A stretch of 64,000 nt of DNA from Histomonas meleagridis (GCA_020186115.1 WSYJ01000174.1:186001-250000); one strand, 5' to 3'. Shown: positions 9,756 through 19,684, counted from the first letter of the stretch. Notes: generated by a model not told the origin, from the sequence alone. Made by a program: numbers and translations.

Positions 9756-12392
9756 TTAAACAACGAACATTTTATCTTTGATTAATTGCAGTTTCTTCGC
9801 CAAATGAGGGAAATCATATTCCAAAGTATCAATAAGTAATTTAATATGATCTTCTTGTTTCTTCAAATTATCGTATTGACCATTAAACGCCTCATCGGAC
9901 TTTAAATTAACTTTCTGTATTTGGAACAATCTATTTTTCGCCTGTAATCTTTCAAGTTTTGTCTGCGACAAATATTTACTTTTTTGTAAATCGTTTAAAT
10001 CTTCCTGAATTTCGGTATATTGACATTGCAAATCTTTAATTACTTGTGTTAATTGTTCTATTTCATTTGTTAATTCCTTTTGTAGTTCCACGCCGCTCAT
10101 TATATTCATTTCATGTTTTTTAGTTTCATTATTAATTTTTTTGACTTCTTTTCTTAATTCATTAATTTCAGACTTTTCATTTACAATTTTATCTTTGTTA
10201 ACTCTTTTCTTAATATTTCCTCTGTTTGCTATAGTTTCTCTTCTTTTTAAAGCATATTCCATTTCTTGTATGATAACTTGTTGTTGCTTTTTAATTTGCT
10301 TAAGTCTTAATTCCATTCGTGATATTTCTTTCTTCATAGAGTTTAATTCGGATGACCCATAGTTTGGATCAAGTGCTTCTTTCATTTCGTTCGCGAGTTC
10401 GATTTTTTTCTCGAGCATTAAAATTGATTTTTCTGTTTCCATTAAATCATCAGCCAAATCTTCACGTACATTAACAATTTGTTCGATTTGTGATTCTAAT
10501 TTTATAGCTTCCATTTCTTTCTTTTGTAATGATTCCAAAATATCAGCTTCGAAATTAATATTCGTTTCAAGTAAATTATTATTATTCGAATTAGAATTCG
10601 ATAGTTGTTCACCAAGTCGTGAAATTTCACGTTGATATTTATCGATTTGGATTTGATATTTATTAATTTCTTTTTCTGTCGATTGAAGTTGGTTTTTAAT
10701 ACGATCTCTTTTACGTGTTAACACTGCAATATTCGCTTGAATAGTTTTGTTTTCTTTTTCGATGTTTTCACATGTACGTTCAAGTTGTACAAGTTCATTT
10801 TGTTTCTTTATCCATTCCGCTTGATTTTCTTGCACGATTTTATCACTTTGTATTATTCTGTTTTGGATTTGACGAATTTTTCGTTCAAGTGGTCCATGTT
10901 CTTCACCATTTTGTATATCTTTAAGTGATTCATATTTACGATTTAGTTTATCAACTTCATTTTGTTTCTTTTCGATTTCATTATTGTTACGACGTCGTTG
11001 GATTTCATATTGATTAATTAAATTATCTTTTTGTCGTAATTCTTCAACAATTTCATTTAATCCACGCTCAAGTTTCTCAGCTTGTGTTAATATATTTATT
11101 TTGTCGATTTTCATTCGAACAATTTCATTTCGTATATTGTTCAGTTCTTTATCTTTTTCATTGATTTTTTCGCGCGTTTGTTCGATAATGCGTTGTGTTG
11201 ATACAGCATCTTTCTTTAAATTCGATTGATCTGTTAAATGTTTTATTATTTTATCTTCGATTTCATGGATTTGATTACTAATTTCATTTGTACCTTTTAA
11301 TGATGACTTAAATTGCGCTTTGGAATTATTCCGCTCTATAATTAAACGCGATATTTCTTGTTCCTTTTCTTCACATAGTTTATAAAATTGTTGAAGTTGT
11401 TCTTGAAGTTTTTCTCGTTCCGTTTCAACTTCAAAGATTTTATTATCTAAATATTTAACGCGATTTTGTACTTTGTTAATTAAGCTCGTGTTACGTTCTT
11501 GTAATTCTTGTTGCTCTTGAATTTGTAATTTAAGTCCTTTTTCTTCATTTTGCAATGTATGGATTTCTTCTTCTTGTTTAACATATGCAGCTTCGACTTG
11601 ACTTAATGTTTCATTACGCTTTTTGACTCCAGTAAGTGCTGAGTTCCAATCTTGAATTAAACGGTTTCGCTCAAAATTAATTTTCTCCATTTCAAGTGAT
11701 GCTTGAAGAAGTGCTTCTCTGGCAGTTGTGGTTTCATTTCGTTGAGCTTCGATTTGTGCTTCTATGTCAGATAATTGTGATGTAATATCGTTTAATTGTT
11801 GCGTAAGACGATTAATATAAAGATCTTGGTCTTGCTTGGAGACTTCAGTTTCGTTGGTTGACTGTTCTGATTTATAAGTTTCACGTTTGGTGACTTGAAC
11901 TTGATTGATGATTTCTTGATTATGTTGTTCGAGTCTTTGTACAACTTCATTTAACTTGTCAAGTTCTGTACGTTGTTTTTCATAGTCTTTTGTTTTTTGA
12001 ATAAGATCTTGTTGTAATTGTTTGTAGGATTCTTTTTCTTGTTCTAATTGTTTTTCTTGTTCAAGACGAGCTGATTCAAGAGTAGTTCTTTTCTCATTGG
12101 TTTGTGTTAGATTTGCTTGAAGTTTTGCTAATTGTTGTTGAAATGAATATAATTCAACACCAACTTGTTCTCTTTCATTTGTCAACTTTGCTTTTAAAGT
12201 TGATTTATCTTTAATTTCTACATCAAGATTATCTTGTAGAGAAGTAAGCTGTTTTTTTAAATCTTCTTGTAATTTTTTAAATAATGGATGATCTGGATCA
12301 AGATCTTCAACAAGGTCCTCTTCTTCTAATAGTTCGTTTTCAAAATCTAATGGACCAATTTCTTCTTCTTCTTCAATTTTTTCATTCATCAC
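9756..12392 (-). CDS. CCDC40: CCDC40-like axonemal ruler protein
   Basis: 878 residues, coiled coil almost throughout, with an acidic N-terminus. The family's conserved blocks are present in order: DLDPDHPLFKKLQEDLKKQL near residue 30, GVELYSFQQQLAKLQ near 78, KQDQDLYINRLTQQL near 185, and EMEKINFERNRLIQDWNSAL near 235. In other flagellates CCDC40 (FAP172) pairs with CCDC39 to form the 96-nm ruler that positions dynein arms and radial spokes. The upstream side carries two GACCGTT motifs shared with the divergent gene at 12449, and IFT54 follows, so this is a flagellar neighbourhood. CCDC39 is not in the window. Confidence 0.9.
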   Translation of the reverse strand: MMNEKIEEEEEIGPLDFENELLEEEDLVEDLDPDHPLFKKLQEDLKKQLTSLQDNLDVEIKDKSTLKAKLTNEREQVGVELYSFQQQLAKLQANLTQTNEKRTTLESARLEQEKQLEQEKESYKQLQQDLIQKTKDYEKQRTELDKLNEVVQRLEQHNQEIINQVQVTKRETYKSEQSTNETEVSKQDQDLYINRLTQQLNDITSQLSDIEAQIEAQRNETTTAREALLQASLEMEKINFERNRLIQDWNSALTGVKKRNETLSQVEAAYVKQEEEIHTLQNEEKGLKLQIQEQQELQERNTSLINKVQNRVKYLDNKIFEVETEREKLQEQLQQFYKLCEEKEQEISRLIIERNNSKAQFKSSLKGTNEISNQIHEIEDKIIKHLTDQSNLKKDAVSTQRIIEQTREKINEKDKELNNIRNEIVRMKIDKINILTQAEKLERGLNEIVEELRQKDNLINQYEIQRRRNNNEIEKKQNEVDKLNRKYESLKDIQNGEEHGPLERKIRQIQNRIIQSDKIVQENQAEWIKKQNELVQLERTCENIEKENKTIQANIAVLTRKRDRIKNQLQSTEKEINKYQIQIDKYQREISRLGEQLSNSNSNNNNLLETNINFEADILESLQKKEMEAIKLESQIEQIVNVREDLADDLMETEKSILMLEKKIELANEMKEALDPNYGSSELNSMKKEISRMELRLKQIKKQQQVIIQEMEYALKRRETIANRGNIKKRVNKDKIVNEKSEINELRKEVKKINNETKKHEMNIMSGVELQKELTNEIEQLTQVIKDLQCQYTEIQEDLNDLQKSKYLSQTKLERLQAKNRLFQIQKVNLKSDEAFNGQYDNLKKQEDHIKLLIDTLEYDFPHLAKKLQLIKDKMFVV

Positions 12393-12409
12393 ATAAATAA
12401 CGTTTTCGA

Positions 12410-12435
12410 GACCGTTAAAAGTTTAGATGACCGTT
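12410..12435. promoter_or_regulatory. paired GACCGTT motifs in a divergent promoter
   Basis: GACCGTT occurs at 12410-12416 and again at 12429-12435, in the 56-base gap between the divergent CCDC40 (minus) and nucleoplasmin-like (plus) genes. The reverse complement AACGGTC contains the YAACGG core bound by Myb proteins. Use as a shared promoter element is inferred from position. Confidence 0.55.
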
Positions 12436-12448
12436 TATTTAATAGAAC

Positions 12449-12814
12449 ATGTTTAACAAAAGAAACTGGACTTTAACACTAAAAGATAAAGAACCTCAAT
12501 ATTTACCAGTTCCTAATGGTTGTACTTGTATTATTACAGGTATTCATTGTTCTGATATTACACTTAAAAAAGTAGTACTTGAAGGAATTATCCAGATAAT
12601 CAGAATTGATAAACTAGGCGAAGAAAGTGATACCGCTCAAACAGAATTTAGATCAACTGTTATTGCTTCTTTGTTCCCACAACAAAATCCAAGTGTTTCT
12701 GTAATAATTCCATTTTCACAATTTAATATTCCAACGGTTCGATCAAGTGGTGGTAGTTTAACACTTACTGGAATATATTATGCTAACTCTGATATAAATG
12801 AACTTGATGATTAA
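12449..12814 (+). CDS. nucleoplasmin-like domain protein
   Basis: 121 residues, one small beta-rich domain. It opens with NWTLTLKDKEPQYLPVP, a first-strand pattern like the nucleoplasmin-like domain of FKBP39/Fpr-type and plant HD2 histone chaperones. It ends with SGGSLTLTGIYYAN, similar to their last strand, and an acidic tail (DINELDD). Such domains form pentamers that hold histones. No FKBP domain follows. The match is by pattern only, so another small beta-sandwich is possible. Confidence 0.4.
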   Translation: MFNKRNWTLTLKDKEPQYLPVPNGCTCIITGIHCSDITLKKVVLEGIIQIIRIDKLGEESDTAQTEFRSTVIASLFPQQNPSVSVIIPFSQFNIPTVRSSGGSLTLTGIYYANSDINELDD

Positions 12815-12836
12815 TTTTTTTTTTTTTGTTATTTTT

Positions 12837-12861
12837 AACGGTCGTCTATGAGTTAACGGTT
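12837..12861 (+). promoter_or_regulatory. two AACGGT motifs upstream of IFT54
   Basis: AACGGTC at 12837-12843 and AACGGTT at 12855-12861 lie 24-47 bases before the IFT54 ATG. Position and spacing match motifs before other genes in the window. Confidence 0.5.
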
Positions 12862-12883
12862 TCATATCCGTTACAAAAATTTA

Positions 12884-14599
12884 ATGAGCTCGGATCCAAA
12901 TCTAGAATCACTCATTGAATCAACAATTGCAGTGTTTAAACCATATGGAAAGTTAATGCCTTCACTAGACCCAAAATATTTTAAGAGACCACCAATCAAA
13001 TTTCTTGCATTAACAGTTAACGCACTTCATCGAAAAACCAAATTTGCTGATGGTTTATTTACAGATGATCAATTCAAAGGCACTCTTCCAGAGCGTGATG
13101 ACAAACTTAATTTCTTCAAACAATTAAAAGAATATACTCAAATCGTTCTTGATCAACCCATTGATGTCGATCCCAAAGCAATTGCTAGTGGTAAAGAAGT
13201 TGAGAAAACCCTACTTTTTATGCAAAGCTTTGCACGTGCTGCCGAAAATCCAGTTGTTAGTTTCGATGTAGCACTTGCAAAAATGAAAGGAGGCTCTGCT
13301 CCACCAAAAGAATCACAGCCATCAAAGCGTCCACACAAAGAAGAACATCATAAGTCCACTGAAGAATCATCCAAACCTAAAGAAGAAGACAAACATAAGC
13401 ACCGACCAAAAGAAAGCGAAAAGCCCAAAGAAGATGATAAACATCGACACCGTTCTAAAGAAGATGATAAACCTAAAGAAGAAGATAAGCAAAGACGTCG
13501 ACCTAAAGAAGACGAAAAGCCTAAAGAAGAAAAGCCGCAAAGCAAAGAAGAAGACAAACATAAGCACCGCCCAAAGGAAGACGAAAAGCCCAAAGAGGAA
13601 GAGCGAAAGCGTCGCGAAGAGAAGCCTAAAGAAGAAGAAAAGCCAAGAAAGCCAAAGGAAGAAGAGAAGCCAAAAGAAGCCGAAAAGCCGAAAGAAGAAG
13701 AGCGAAAACGACGTGAAGAAAAGCCTAAAGAAGAAGAGAAGCAAAGAAAACCAGCGCCAAAAGAAGATGAGAAGCCGAAAGAAGAAGAAAAGCAAAAGCA
13801 GAAACCCGCAAAAGAAGAAGAGCCACCAAAGCAACAACAAAAAACTGATGAAGAAGTTAACAAGCGTAAAGAAGAAGAACGAAACAAACGCAAAGCTCGA
13901 GAAGAAGAAAAGCAAAAGCGAAAAGCGTCGAAAGAAGAAAAACCACGTTCCAAACCAAAGCCACAACAAGAAGAAATCGAAGACATTACTGAAGAAGCAT
14001 CCGGTCCGTCAATTACAGCACGTAAAGCGCCTCCGAAAGTCCGAAACGAAAGTAATGTAATTGTTGATGCCGTTGCGCCACAAATTATACATGAAGATGA
14101 CATTGATGATGATGTCGATGATATATTTGTTGAAGACGATGGACGTAACACGACAATTAATGGCGGACAAGAGAACGGAAAACTTGTTAAAGATATTTTG
14201 GACGCGTGCAAACAAATCGGACCTGACTCAGCTAAGAAAGGAGATAACTTAGCTGACGAAGATCGATTTAGACAAGGGATTGAACTAGCGAAAGGTTTGT
14301 TGCAGCATTTAGCGAGAAGTGCACAGCCTTTAGATATATTAATCCAATTCTCACAAGAAGATTTGGGTAATATGGAAAACGAATATAAGAGATGGGCCGA
14401 GGAATGCGATAAACAACAAAAAATTCTCGATCAAGAAAGATTAACAACAGAACAACAGTTAAGAGAACTTAACGCGAAAATCGATGAGTTGGATAAGGAT
14501 ATTGTAAGACAAGAGGCAAGATTAAGGAGTATTAAAGCGGCGGCGTTCTTAAAGGAAAATAATTTGATGAAACAATTCACCACAATGTGTGGAAACTAA
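12884..14599 (+). CDS. IFT54: IFT54 / TRAF3IP1-like intraflagellar transport protein
   Basis: 571 residues in the three-part IFT54 layout. Residues 1-130 form the N-terminal CH-type domain (KRPPIKFLALTVNALHRKT ... KFADGLFTDDQFKG ... FFKQLKEYTQIVLDQP). Residues 145-365 are a very charged linker of KPKEEEK-type repeats. The C-terminus is a coiled coil beginning with ILIQFSQEDLGNMENEYKRW, a block typical of the family. IFT54 belongs to IFT-B, binds tubulin through the CH domain and IFT20 through the coil. The repetitive linker creates long artefactual open frames on the other strand. Confidence 0.9.
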   Translation: MSSDPNLESLIESTIAVFKPYGKLMPSLDPKYFKRPPIKFLALTVNALHRKTKFADGLFTDDQFKGTLPERDDKLNFFKQLKEYTQIVLDQPIDVDPKAIASGKEVEKTLLFMQSFARAAENPVVSFDVALAKMKGGSAPPKESQPSKRPHKEEHHKSTEESSKPKEEDKHKHRPKESEKPKEDDKHRHRSKEDDKPKEEDKQRRRPKEDEKPKEEKPQSKEEDKHKHRPKEDEKPKEEERKRREEKPKEEEKPRKPKEEEKPKEAEKPKEEERKRREEKPKEEEKQRKPAPKEDEKPKEEEKQKQKPAKEEEPPKQQQKTDEEVNKRKEEERNKRKAREEEKQKRKASKEEKPRSKPKPQQEEIEDITEEASGPSITARKAPPKVRNESNVIVDAVAPQIIHEDDIDDDVDDIFVEDDGRNTTINGGQENGKLVKDILDACKQIGPDSAKKGDNLADEDRFRQGIELAKGLLQHLARSAQPLDILIQFSQEDLGNMENEYKRWAEECDKQQKILDQERLTTEQQLRELNAKIDELDKDIVRQEARLRSIKAAAFLKENNLMKQFTTMCGN

Positions 14600-14762
14600 A
14601 AAATTATTTTAAGAAATTTGTGATAAATTTTTTTTATTATCTGAAACAGAACTTATAATAAAATAGTTAAATTACTTCTTAAAAATAAAGTAATATATGC
14701 TAATGCTAAAAATATTAGATTGTGATATTTAGAAATTATGATATTAATTCATGTTTTTTATA

Positions 14763-14769
14763 AACGGTC
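14763..14769 (+). promoter_or_regulatory. AACGGTC motif upstream of ankyrin gene 1
   Basis: A perfect AACGGTC lies 24 bases before the ATG at 14794. The internally deleted ankyrin copy has AACCGTT (24043-24049) 32 bases before its own ATG, so the element is shared by members of this family. Confidence 0.5.
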
Positions 14770-14793
14770 AAAAATATTGTTCAATTTGAATGT

Positions 14794-15912
14794 ATGAACA
14801 TGGAAAGAAAGATAAATGTTTCAAATGAATGGGAAAAACTTCAACTAATATATCAAGCTGTATTTAATTTGAATAAGGGGAACATTTCTCAAACAGTACA
14901 ATCAATTATTGATATATTTGATGAAAATTATTCGTTCTCATATAATATAATTATTAGTCAATTAATATATTTATTGATTGTAACAAAGATGTTTGATATG
15001 AATCTATCTTTTGATTTTTTAAGGGAAATCGAAGCATTTGAGAGAAAAAACAATATCAAATTTAAAATATTCGATGTTTTTTCAAATTACCTTTATTATA
15101 AATTCTCACAAGAGTCAATTTATCTTCTTGAAAATATGTTAAAGCAAAATTTAATTGGACCTGAAATTGTCAAAAAAACAGAAAATATCTTATTTGAAGA
15201 TCTTTCGAATGATGATTGGGAAGTTTCAAAGAAGTTAATTTTAGAAGGAATTAATCCAAATGAAATTGTTATAATAATTCGAAATGATGATGTTGAAAAA
15301 CTTCAAGAAATATCAACACAAAGCGATTTTGATTTTAATCAAACAATTGAACCATCACTTTATGAAAGATGCACATTTGTTAATCAAGAAGATGTTACAA
15401 TAATTGATTATGCAGCATTTTTTTCAGCAGTTAAATGCTTTAAATATTTACTTATAAATGGAGCAAAAGTAGAAAATACAGGTAAATATGCAATTGCAGG
15501 CGGAAATGAAGAAATCATTCATTTATGCGAACAAAATCATTCAACATTTTTCGGTGCATATGAAACAGCAATTGCATTTCATCGAAATGATATCTTTCAT
15601 TATTTTTATGATAATAAAATATTTGAAATTAATAAATTGGAAAAATTCGGAAAGAAATGTATTTCACATCATAACTACGAAATTTTTAAATTTTTGCAGG
15701 AAAAAGGAATGAAAATAAATAAAGCTATTATTAATAAATCTGCAAAAATTGGAAATTTTTTTCTTATGAAATATTTTCTTGAATTCAATCAAGTCCCTAA
15801 AAAAATTTTAATTTTCTTATCTGAATCAGGAAACATTGAGATTATTAATTATATTTTACAACAAAAGGTAATCGATATCAATGCGAAAGGTATTTGTTTC
15901 TTTTATATATAA
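14794..15912 (+). CDS. ankyrin gene 1, N-terminal ORF (DUF3447-type)
   Basis: 372 codons to the first stop. Residues 1-150 are the helical N-terminal region found in many Trichomonas ankyrin proteins. The hallmark segment follows (GINPNEIVIIIRNDDVEKLQ ... FDFNQTIEPSLYER ... VTIIDYAAFFSAVKCFKYLL ... NTGKYAIAGGNEEIIHLCEQ), then degenerate ankyrin repeats up to VIDINAKG. The frame then runs into a spacer and stops, but repeats of the same protein continue downstream every 170 bases in shifting frames to a capped end at 17233. The true product is therefore probably longer if the spacers are removed. Ankyrin proteins bind partners; none is known here. Confidence 0.85.
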   Translation: MNMERKINVSNEWEKLQLIYQAVFNLNKGNISQTVQSIIDIFDENYSFSYNIIISQLIYLLIVTKMFDMNLSFDFLREIEAFERKNNIKFKIFDVFSNYLYYKFSQESIYLLENMLKQNLIGPEIVKKTENILFEDLSNDDWEVSKKLILEGINPNEIVIIIRNDDVEKLQEISTQSDFDFNQTIEPSLYERCTFVNQEDVTIIDYAAFFSAVKCFKYLLINGAKVENTGKYAIAGGNEEIIHLCEQNHSTFFGAYETAIAFHRNDIFHYFYDNKIFEINKLEKFGKKCISHHNYEIFKFLQEKGMKINKAIINKSAKIGNFFLMKYFLEFNQVPKKILIFLSESGNIEIINYILQQKVIDINAKGICFFYI

Positions 15913-17233
15913 TTTATTTAATTAATTTTTAATCTTGATTTAATATTTGGAAATTATTTGTTTTATTTAGAACTGCACTTTTTATTGCAGCTTTGTTTGA
16001 TCATACAGAAATAGTTAAATTACTTCTTGAACAAGAAGGAATTGATATTAATGCTAAAGATATTTAGTTGTTTTATTTGATATTTATTCTTATTATTTGA
16101 TATTTGAAAATAATATTTGGAAATTATTTAAATTATTTGATACAGCACTTATTTATGCATCTTTTAATGGTTATACAGAAATAGTTAAATTACTTCTTGA
16201 ACAAGAAGGAATTAATATAAATGATACAGATATTTATTCTATTTAAATGATTTTGATTTTAATGATTTTCTATTTCAAAATAATATTTGGAAATTATTTA
16301 AATTATTTCAAACAGCACTTATTTGGGCATCTTCAAAAAATAATGTGGAAATAATAAAATTACTTCTTAAACAAGAAGGAATTAATATAAATGATACAGA
16401 TATTTATTCTATTTAAATGATTTTGATTTTAATGATTTTCTATTTCAAAATAATATTTGGAAATTATTTAAATTATTTAAAACGGCACTTATTCATGCAT
16501 CTGGAAATGGTTATATAAAAATAGTCAAATTACTTCTTGAACAAAAAGGAATTAATATTAATGCTAAAGATATTTGTATGTTTCGTTTAAAATTAAATTT
16601 AAATACTTTATGATTCATAATAATATTTGGAAATTGTTTAAAATTCTTGAAACAGCACTTAATCATGCTTCTATAGAAGGTCATATAGAAATTGTGAAAT
16701 TACTTCTTGAACAGAACGGAATTGAAATTAATGTAAAAGATATTTGTTTTTTCTTACCACTATTCATTTCAATAATTTTGGACTATTTCATAATGAAACA
16801 TGGAAATTAATCAAAATATTTTGTACAGCACTTTTACTTGCAATTTCAAAAGGTTTTAAAGAAATAGTTAAATTACTTATTGAACAAGAAGGAATTAATA
16901 TAAATATTGCAGATATTTATTTTATTTATTCGATAATTATTTTAATAATTCTTAATATCTTGATAATTTTTGGAAATCATTTAAATTATTTTGCACACCT
17001 CTTATATTAGCAACTAAAAAGAATCATATTGAAATCGTAAAATTGCTTTTGAAAAATAAAGAAATTGATATTAATGCTAAAAATATTTATTTGCATTAAA
17101 AAATGCTTCTTACAATTATTTGAAATTCCATAATTTGATTTGGGAATTGCTCAAAATATTTAAAACTGCCCTTATGATTGCATCTCAGAATAGTAACATC
17201 GAAATAGTCAATTTACTTAATAGCAAGAAATGA
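15913..17233 (+). repeat. ankyrin-unit array 1: eight 170-bp units ending in a capped stop
   Basis: Eight units whose first codon (Thr of THR-ALA-LEU) starts at 15972, 16142, 16312, 16482, 16652, 16825, 16995 and 17165, so steps are 170 bases with one of 173. Each codes one open ankyrin repeat of 31 codons with pattern TALI.AS..G..EIVKLLLEQ.GI.IN.KDI. Between cores are AT-rich spacers with stops in the incoming frame. The last unit ends differently, in VNLLNSKK and TGA at 17231-17233, matching the end of array 2. This is probably the 3' part of ankyrin gene 1. Whether spacers are spliced is not settled by the sequence. Confidence 0.85.
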
Positions 17234-17483
17234 TTCGTTAGCTTCTAGACATCAATTTAATTTATAGAATTTTTAAAAACATTGCATCATAAAGATAATT
17301 TTTAACGAATGTTTGATGTGTTTTATTATAAATTCTTTTGTAAACTTTTTTTATTGAAATCTCATTTTCATGAGATAAATATCGAAATATACAAATTGTA
17401 TTTCATTTACATATATCATCATATAATTCAATCAAAAAAAAAGTTTTGAATTTATATTTATATTTAATAAGAAACACAAATAT

Positions 17484-18341
17484 TTATTCAATAGATACAC
17501 CTAAACCAACAGAATATATTTGGTTAATGTGATCAGCAAAAGATGACACAGAGAGCACCATTCCTTGTTTTATATTTCTTTGGAACATTGATTGCACAAT
17601 TCCGTTACTTGAAACGTTTGTGCATATCCGCGAAAGTTTAAATCCTTTTTGGAACCCAAATTTGAATTCGGATTCGAAATCAGAAAAGTTTATACTCAAT
17701 GTAACACCCGCAATAGTATTCGGATGTATTTCATGCGTTACTCCAAGATTTAATGAGCTTCTCTCATTAAGATTTAATAGGCCACAATACGTTTTATTTT
17801 TAATTTGTTTTTGTGTTAAAAGAATTATTTCAGATTTCTTTTGGTCTAAGCTTTTCGATAAACTGGCACCGACTATCAACGAGGGATTAAAAAGAATAGT
17901 AGTGTCAATGGTTATTGTTGATTTAAGTTGGAAATCTGTTTGTAAATCAATTTTAATGTTCCTTTTTTGTGTTGAATTTTGTGCAGATATAGAAATACCA
18001 GATGTGCCAAAAGATCCGGATGTAAATGTTGAATCATTTAGTGGAATTGAAAGTTGACATTGGAAAGGATTAATATTGCTTATGGAAATTTGTAGTGGTA
18101 ATTCATAGAAGTCAGAAAGTATAATTGTTTGAAAGGCAGCTGTATGCTTTGGTTCGTTCATTTGTTCTGATATTTCATATGGATATACTCGTGGACGCAT
18201 GGAAAATGATTGAATTATATGATATTTCGATTTAATTTTCTTTGCTATTGACACCTGAAATCCGTGAAAAAAATCGCAGCGCGTAACATTAAACACATTT
18301 GCAGCTACATCCGAGAAACTTGGTGCAAGCTGCTGGTGCAT
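17484..18341 (-). CDS. Tom40/VDAC-type beta-barrel porin
   Basis: 285 residues of alternating polar/hydrophobic strands typical of the eukaryotic porin family. An N-terminal segment with FFHGFQVSIAKKIKSKYHIIQSFSM matches the helix plus first strands of Tom40 (GF.F...K.L...F...HSFS). The C-terminus IYSVGLGVSIE could serve as the beta-signal for SAM insertion. Tom40 is the outer-membrane import channel; in trichomonads the organelle would be the hydrogenosome. Divergence is high, so VDAC cannot be fully excluded, but the N-terminal pattern favours Tom40. Confidence 0.65.
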   Translation of the reverse strand: MHQQLAPSFSDVAANVFNVTRCDFFHGFQVSIAKKIKSKYHIIQSFSMRPRVYPYEISEQMNEPKHTAAFQTIILSDFYELPLQISISNINPFQCQLSIPLNDSTFTSGSFGTSGISISAQNSTQKRNIKIDLQTDFQLKSTITIDTTILFNPSLIVGASLSKSLDQKKSEIILLTQKQIKNKTYCGLLNLNERSSLNLGVTHEIHPNTIAGVTLSINFSDFESEFKFGFQKGFKLSRICTNVSSNGIVQSMFQRNIKQGMVLSVSSFADHINQIYSVGLGVSIE

Positions 18342-18619
18342 TTATGTGACAAAAATATTTGAAACCAAATATTTTGTCAAAGCAAATTACTTTGAATGGA
18401 ATGTAATAAAAAGTGGAGCCGCGAAAGAAAAATGAAAAAGCTCCTTATCCAAAAGTATATATTTAATAATACCATATATTCCTTAACTTAAGGAAAGCTT
18501 TACTTTGTTATTGAGTCTTTCAACTTATAAATAGTTTTTGTAATCAACTTATTGAAAATTACGAATTTTTTTTTTACCTTAAACAAAAATAAGTAAAACA
18601 AAAATTCGAAAGAATAATT

Positions 18620-19516
18620 TTATTGAATCTGCGCAAAATCAGCTTCAACTGCCGCTCCAGGATGCATCATCTTGTTGCTGCATCCTTCTGCTGCTTTATT
18701 CAATGCATTTTGTATATCAAATCCAAGTATAAAATGCAAAAGAATGAACGCTGCTGAAACAGTGTCGCCGCGACCTGTTCTGCCTTCGAGAGTCCACTTT
18801 CCGAAGTCGGACCAGTATTTTTCATCGCCGTGATAGATTGCAACACCTGTACTTTGTGTACAAATGATATATTTAGGACCTTTGGTGAGGAGATATCCAC
18901 ATGCAGCATCTGTGTTGTCGGTGATTCCTGATAAAGAAGAGGCTTCTTCAGCATCTACTTTTAGGATATCGACGTATTTGAGTACGGATTCGAGATTTTC
19001 TGGCGTTTGATGATATAGTTCATTTCCATTTCGCCTACGAAGAAGCCCTTGTGAATCAACAGAAATTAAGTCACAATTATTTTTCATGAGTTCGAAAAGA
19101 GATGGATCAACTTCGCCATAGAAAAGTGGATTAACATAAAATATGCGAGCATGATAATCAGCAATGTCTTTCCATTCAAATGATCGAGCAACATCACGAA
19201 CAGAGGAAATACGTTTGTCTGGTTGTTCATCTTTGAAAGAATGAACAAAAGTGGTAGTACAATCATTTTCGATAAGTGATAACTTTATGCCAGATTCTTC
19301 GAACTCTTTTTTTATTACTATGAAATCTTCTGGATCACCTATGGTTAAAACACGAAGTTCTTTTGCTTCTGTTGGAGAAAATCTTTTTAGACACCAACCT
19401 GCACTAATAGCACCAAAATAAACACCACCACCTGGAAGCTTATCAAGCTTTGATTTTATAGTTATTTCGTCACGTGTGCAATGACCTATAAAAAGAATAT
19501 CACAGTTTTGCTTCAT
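18620..19516 (-). CDS. PfkB-family sugar/nucleoside kinase
   Basis: 298 residues, a full-length ribokinase-type enzyme. The N-terminal glycine motif LPGGGVYFGAISAGW is near residue 27, and the C-terminal PfkB signature GRTGRGDTVSAAF is near 246 with the catalytic Asp in GRGD. A DAEEAS segment near 190 matches the usual N.xE/D.E region. It transfers phosphate from ATP to a sugar, nucleoside or inositol; the overall style resembles the plant myo-inositol kinase subgroup, but the substrate cannot be read from the sequence. The start is supported by AACGGT motifs just upstream. Confidence 0.85.
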   Translation of the reverse strand: MKQNCDILFIGHCTRDEITIKSKLDKLPGGGVYFGAISAGWCLKRFSPTEAKELRVLTIGDPEDFIVIKKEFEESGIKLSLIENDCTTTFVHSFKDEQPDKRISSVRDVARSFEWKDIADYHARIFYVNPLFYGEVDPSLFELMKNNCDLISVDSQGLLRRRNGNELYHQTPENLESVLKYVDILKVDAEEASSLSGITDNTDAACGYLLTKGPKYIICTQSTGVAIYHGDEKYWSDFGKWTLEGRTGRGDTVSAAFILLHFILGFDIQNALNKAAEGCSNKMMHPGAAVEADFAQIQ

Positions 19517-19538
19517 AAAAAATTGTCTGTTCAGATGG

Positions 19539-19593
19539 AACGGTTTTTTTGCCTCACCGGGACCGTTTGGAAAGAATTTTGAATGCGACCGTT
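19539..19593. promoter_or_regulatory. three Myb-type motifs in a divergent promoter
   Basis: AACGGTT at 19539-19545, GACCGTT at 19561-19567 and GACCGTT at 19587-19593 sit in the 168-base gap between the PfkB gene (minus) and the SAS-6-like gene (plus). It is the densest cluster of this motif in the window. Confidence 0.55.
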
Positions 19594-19684
19594 CAATTCA
19601 ATGCGACTTTTTGTGTGGGTTTCTCGTGGCACTTTTTTCCGAATTAAACGAATTAGTGCAAAGACGTTAAAATAGCAAGAAAAA

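Noticed and set aside
13348-14211. 287-codon frame opposite IFT54
   Set aside because: Antisense shadow of the Lys/Glu/Pro-rich linker (runs of Ser, Phe, Leu); IFT54 homology is clear on the plus strand.
15890-15970. GT...AG intron from GTATTTG to TTTAG at the first spacer of gene 1
   Set aside because: Its length (81 bases) would leave the downstream repeat out of frame.
15972-17233. CRISPR-like or satellite reading of the 170-bp units
   Set aside because: The repeated part codes a clear ankyrin consensus with codon-level divergence and joins an ankyrin ORF.
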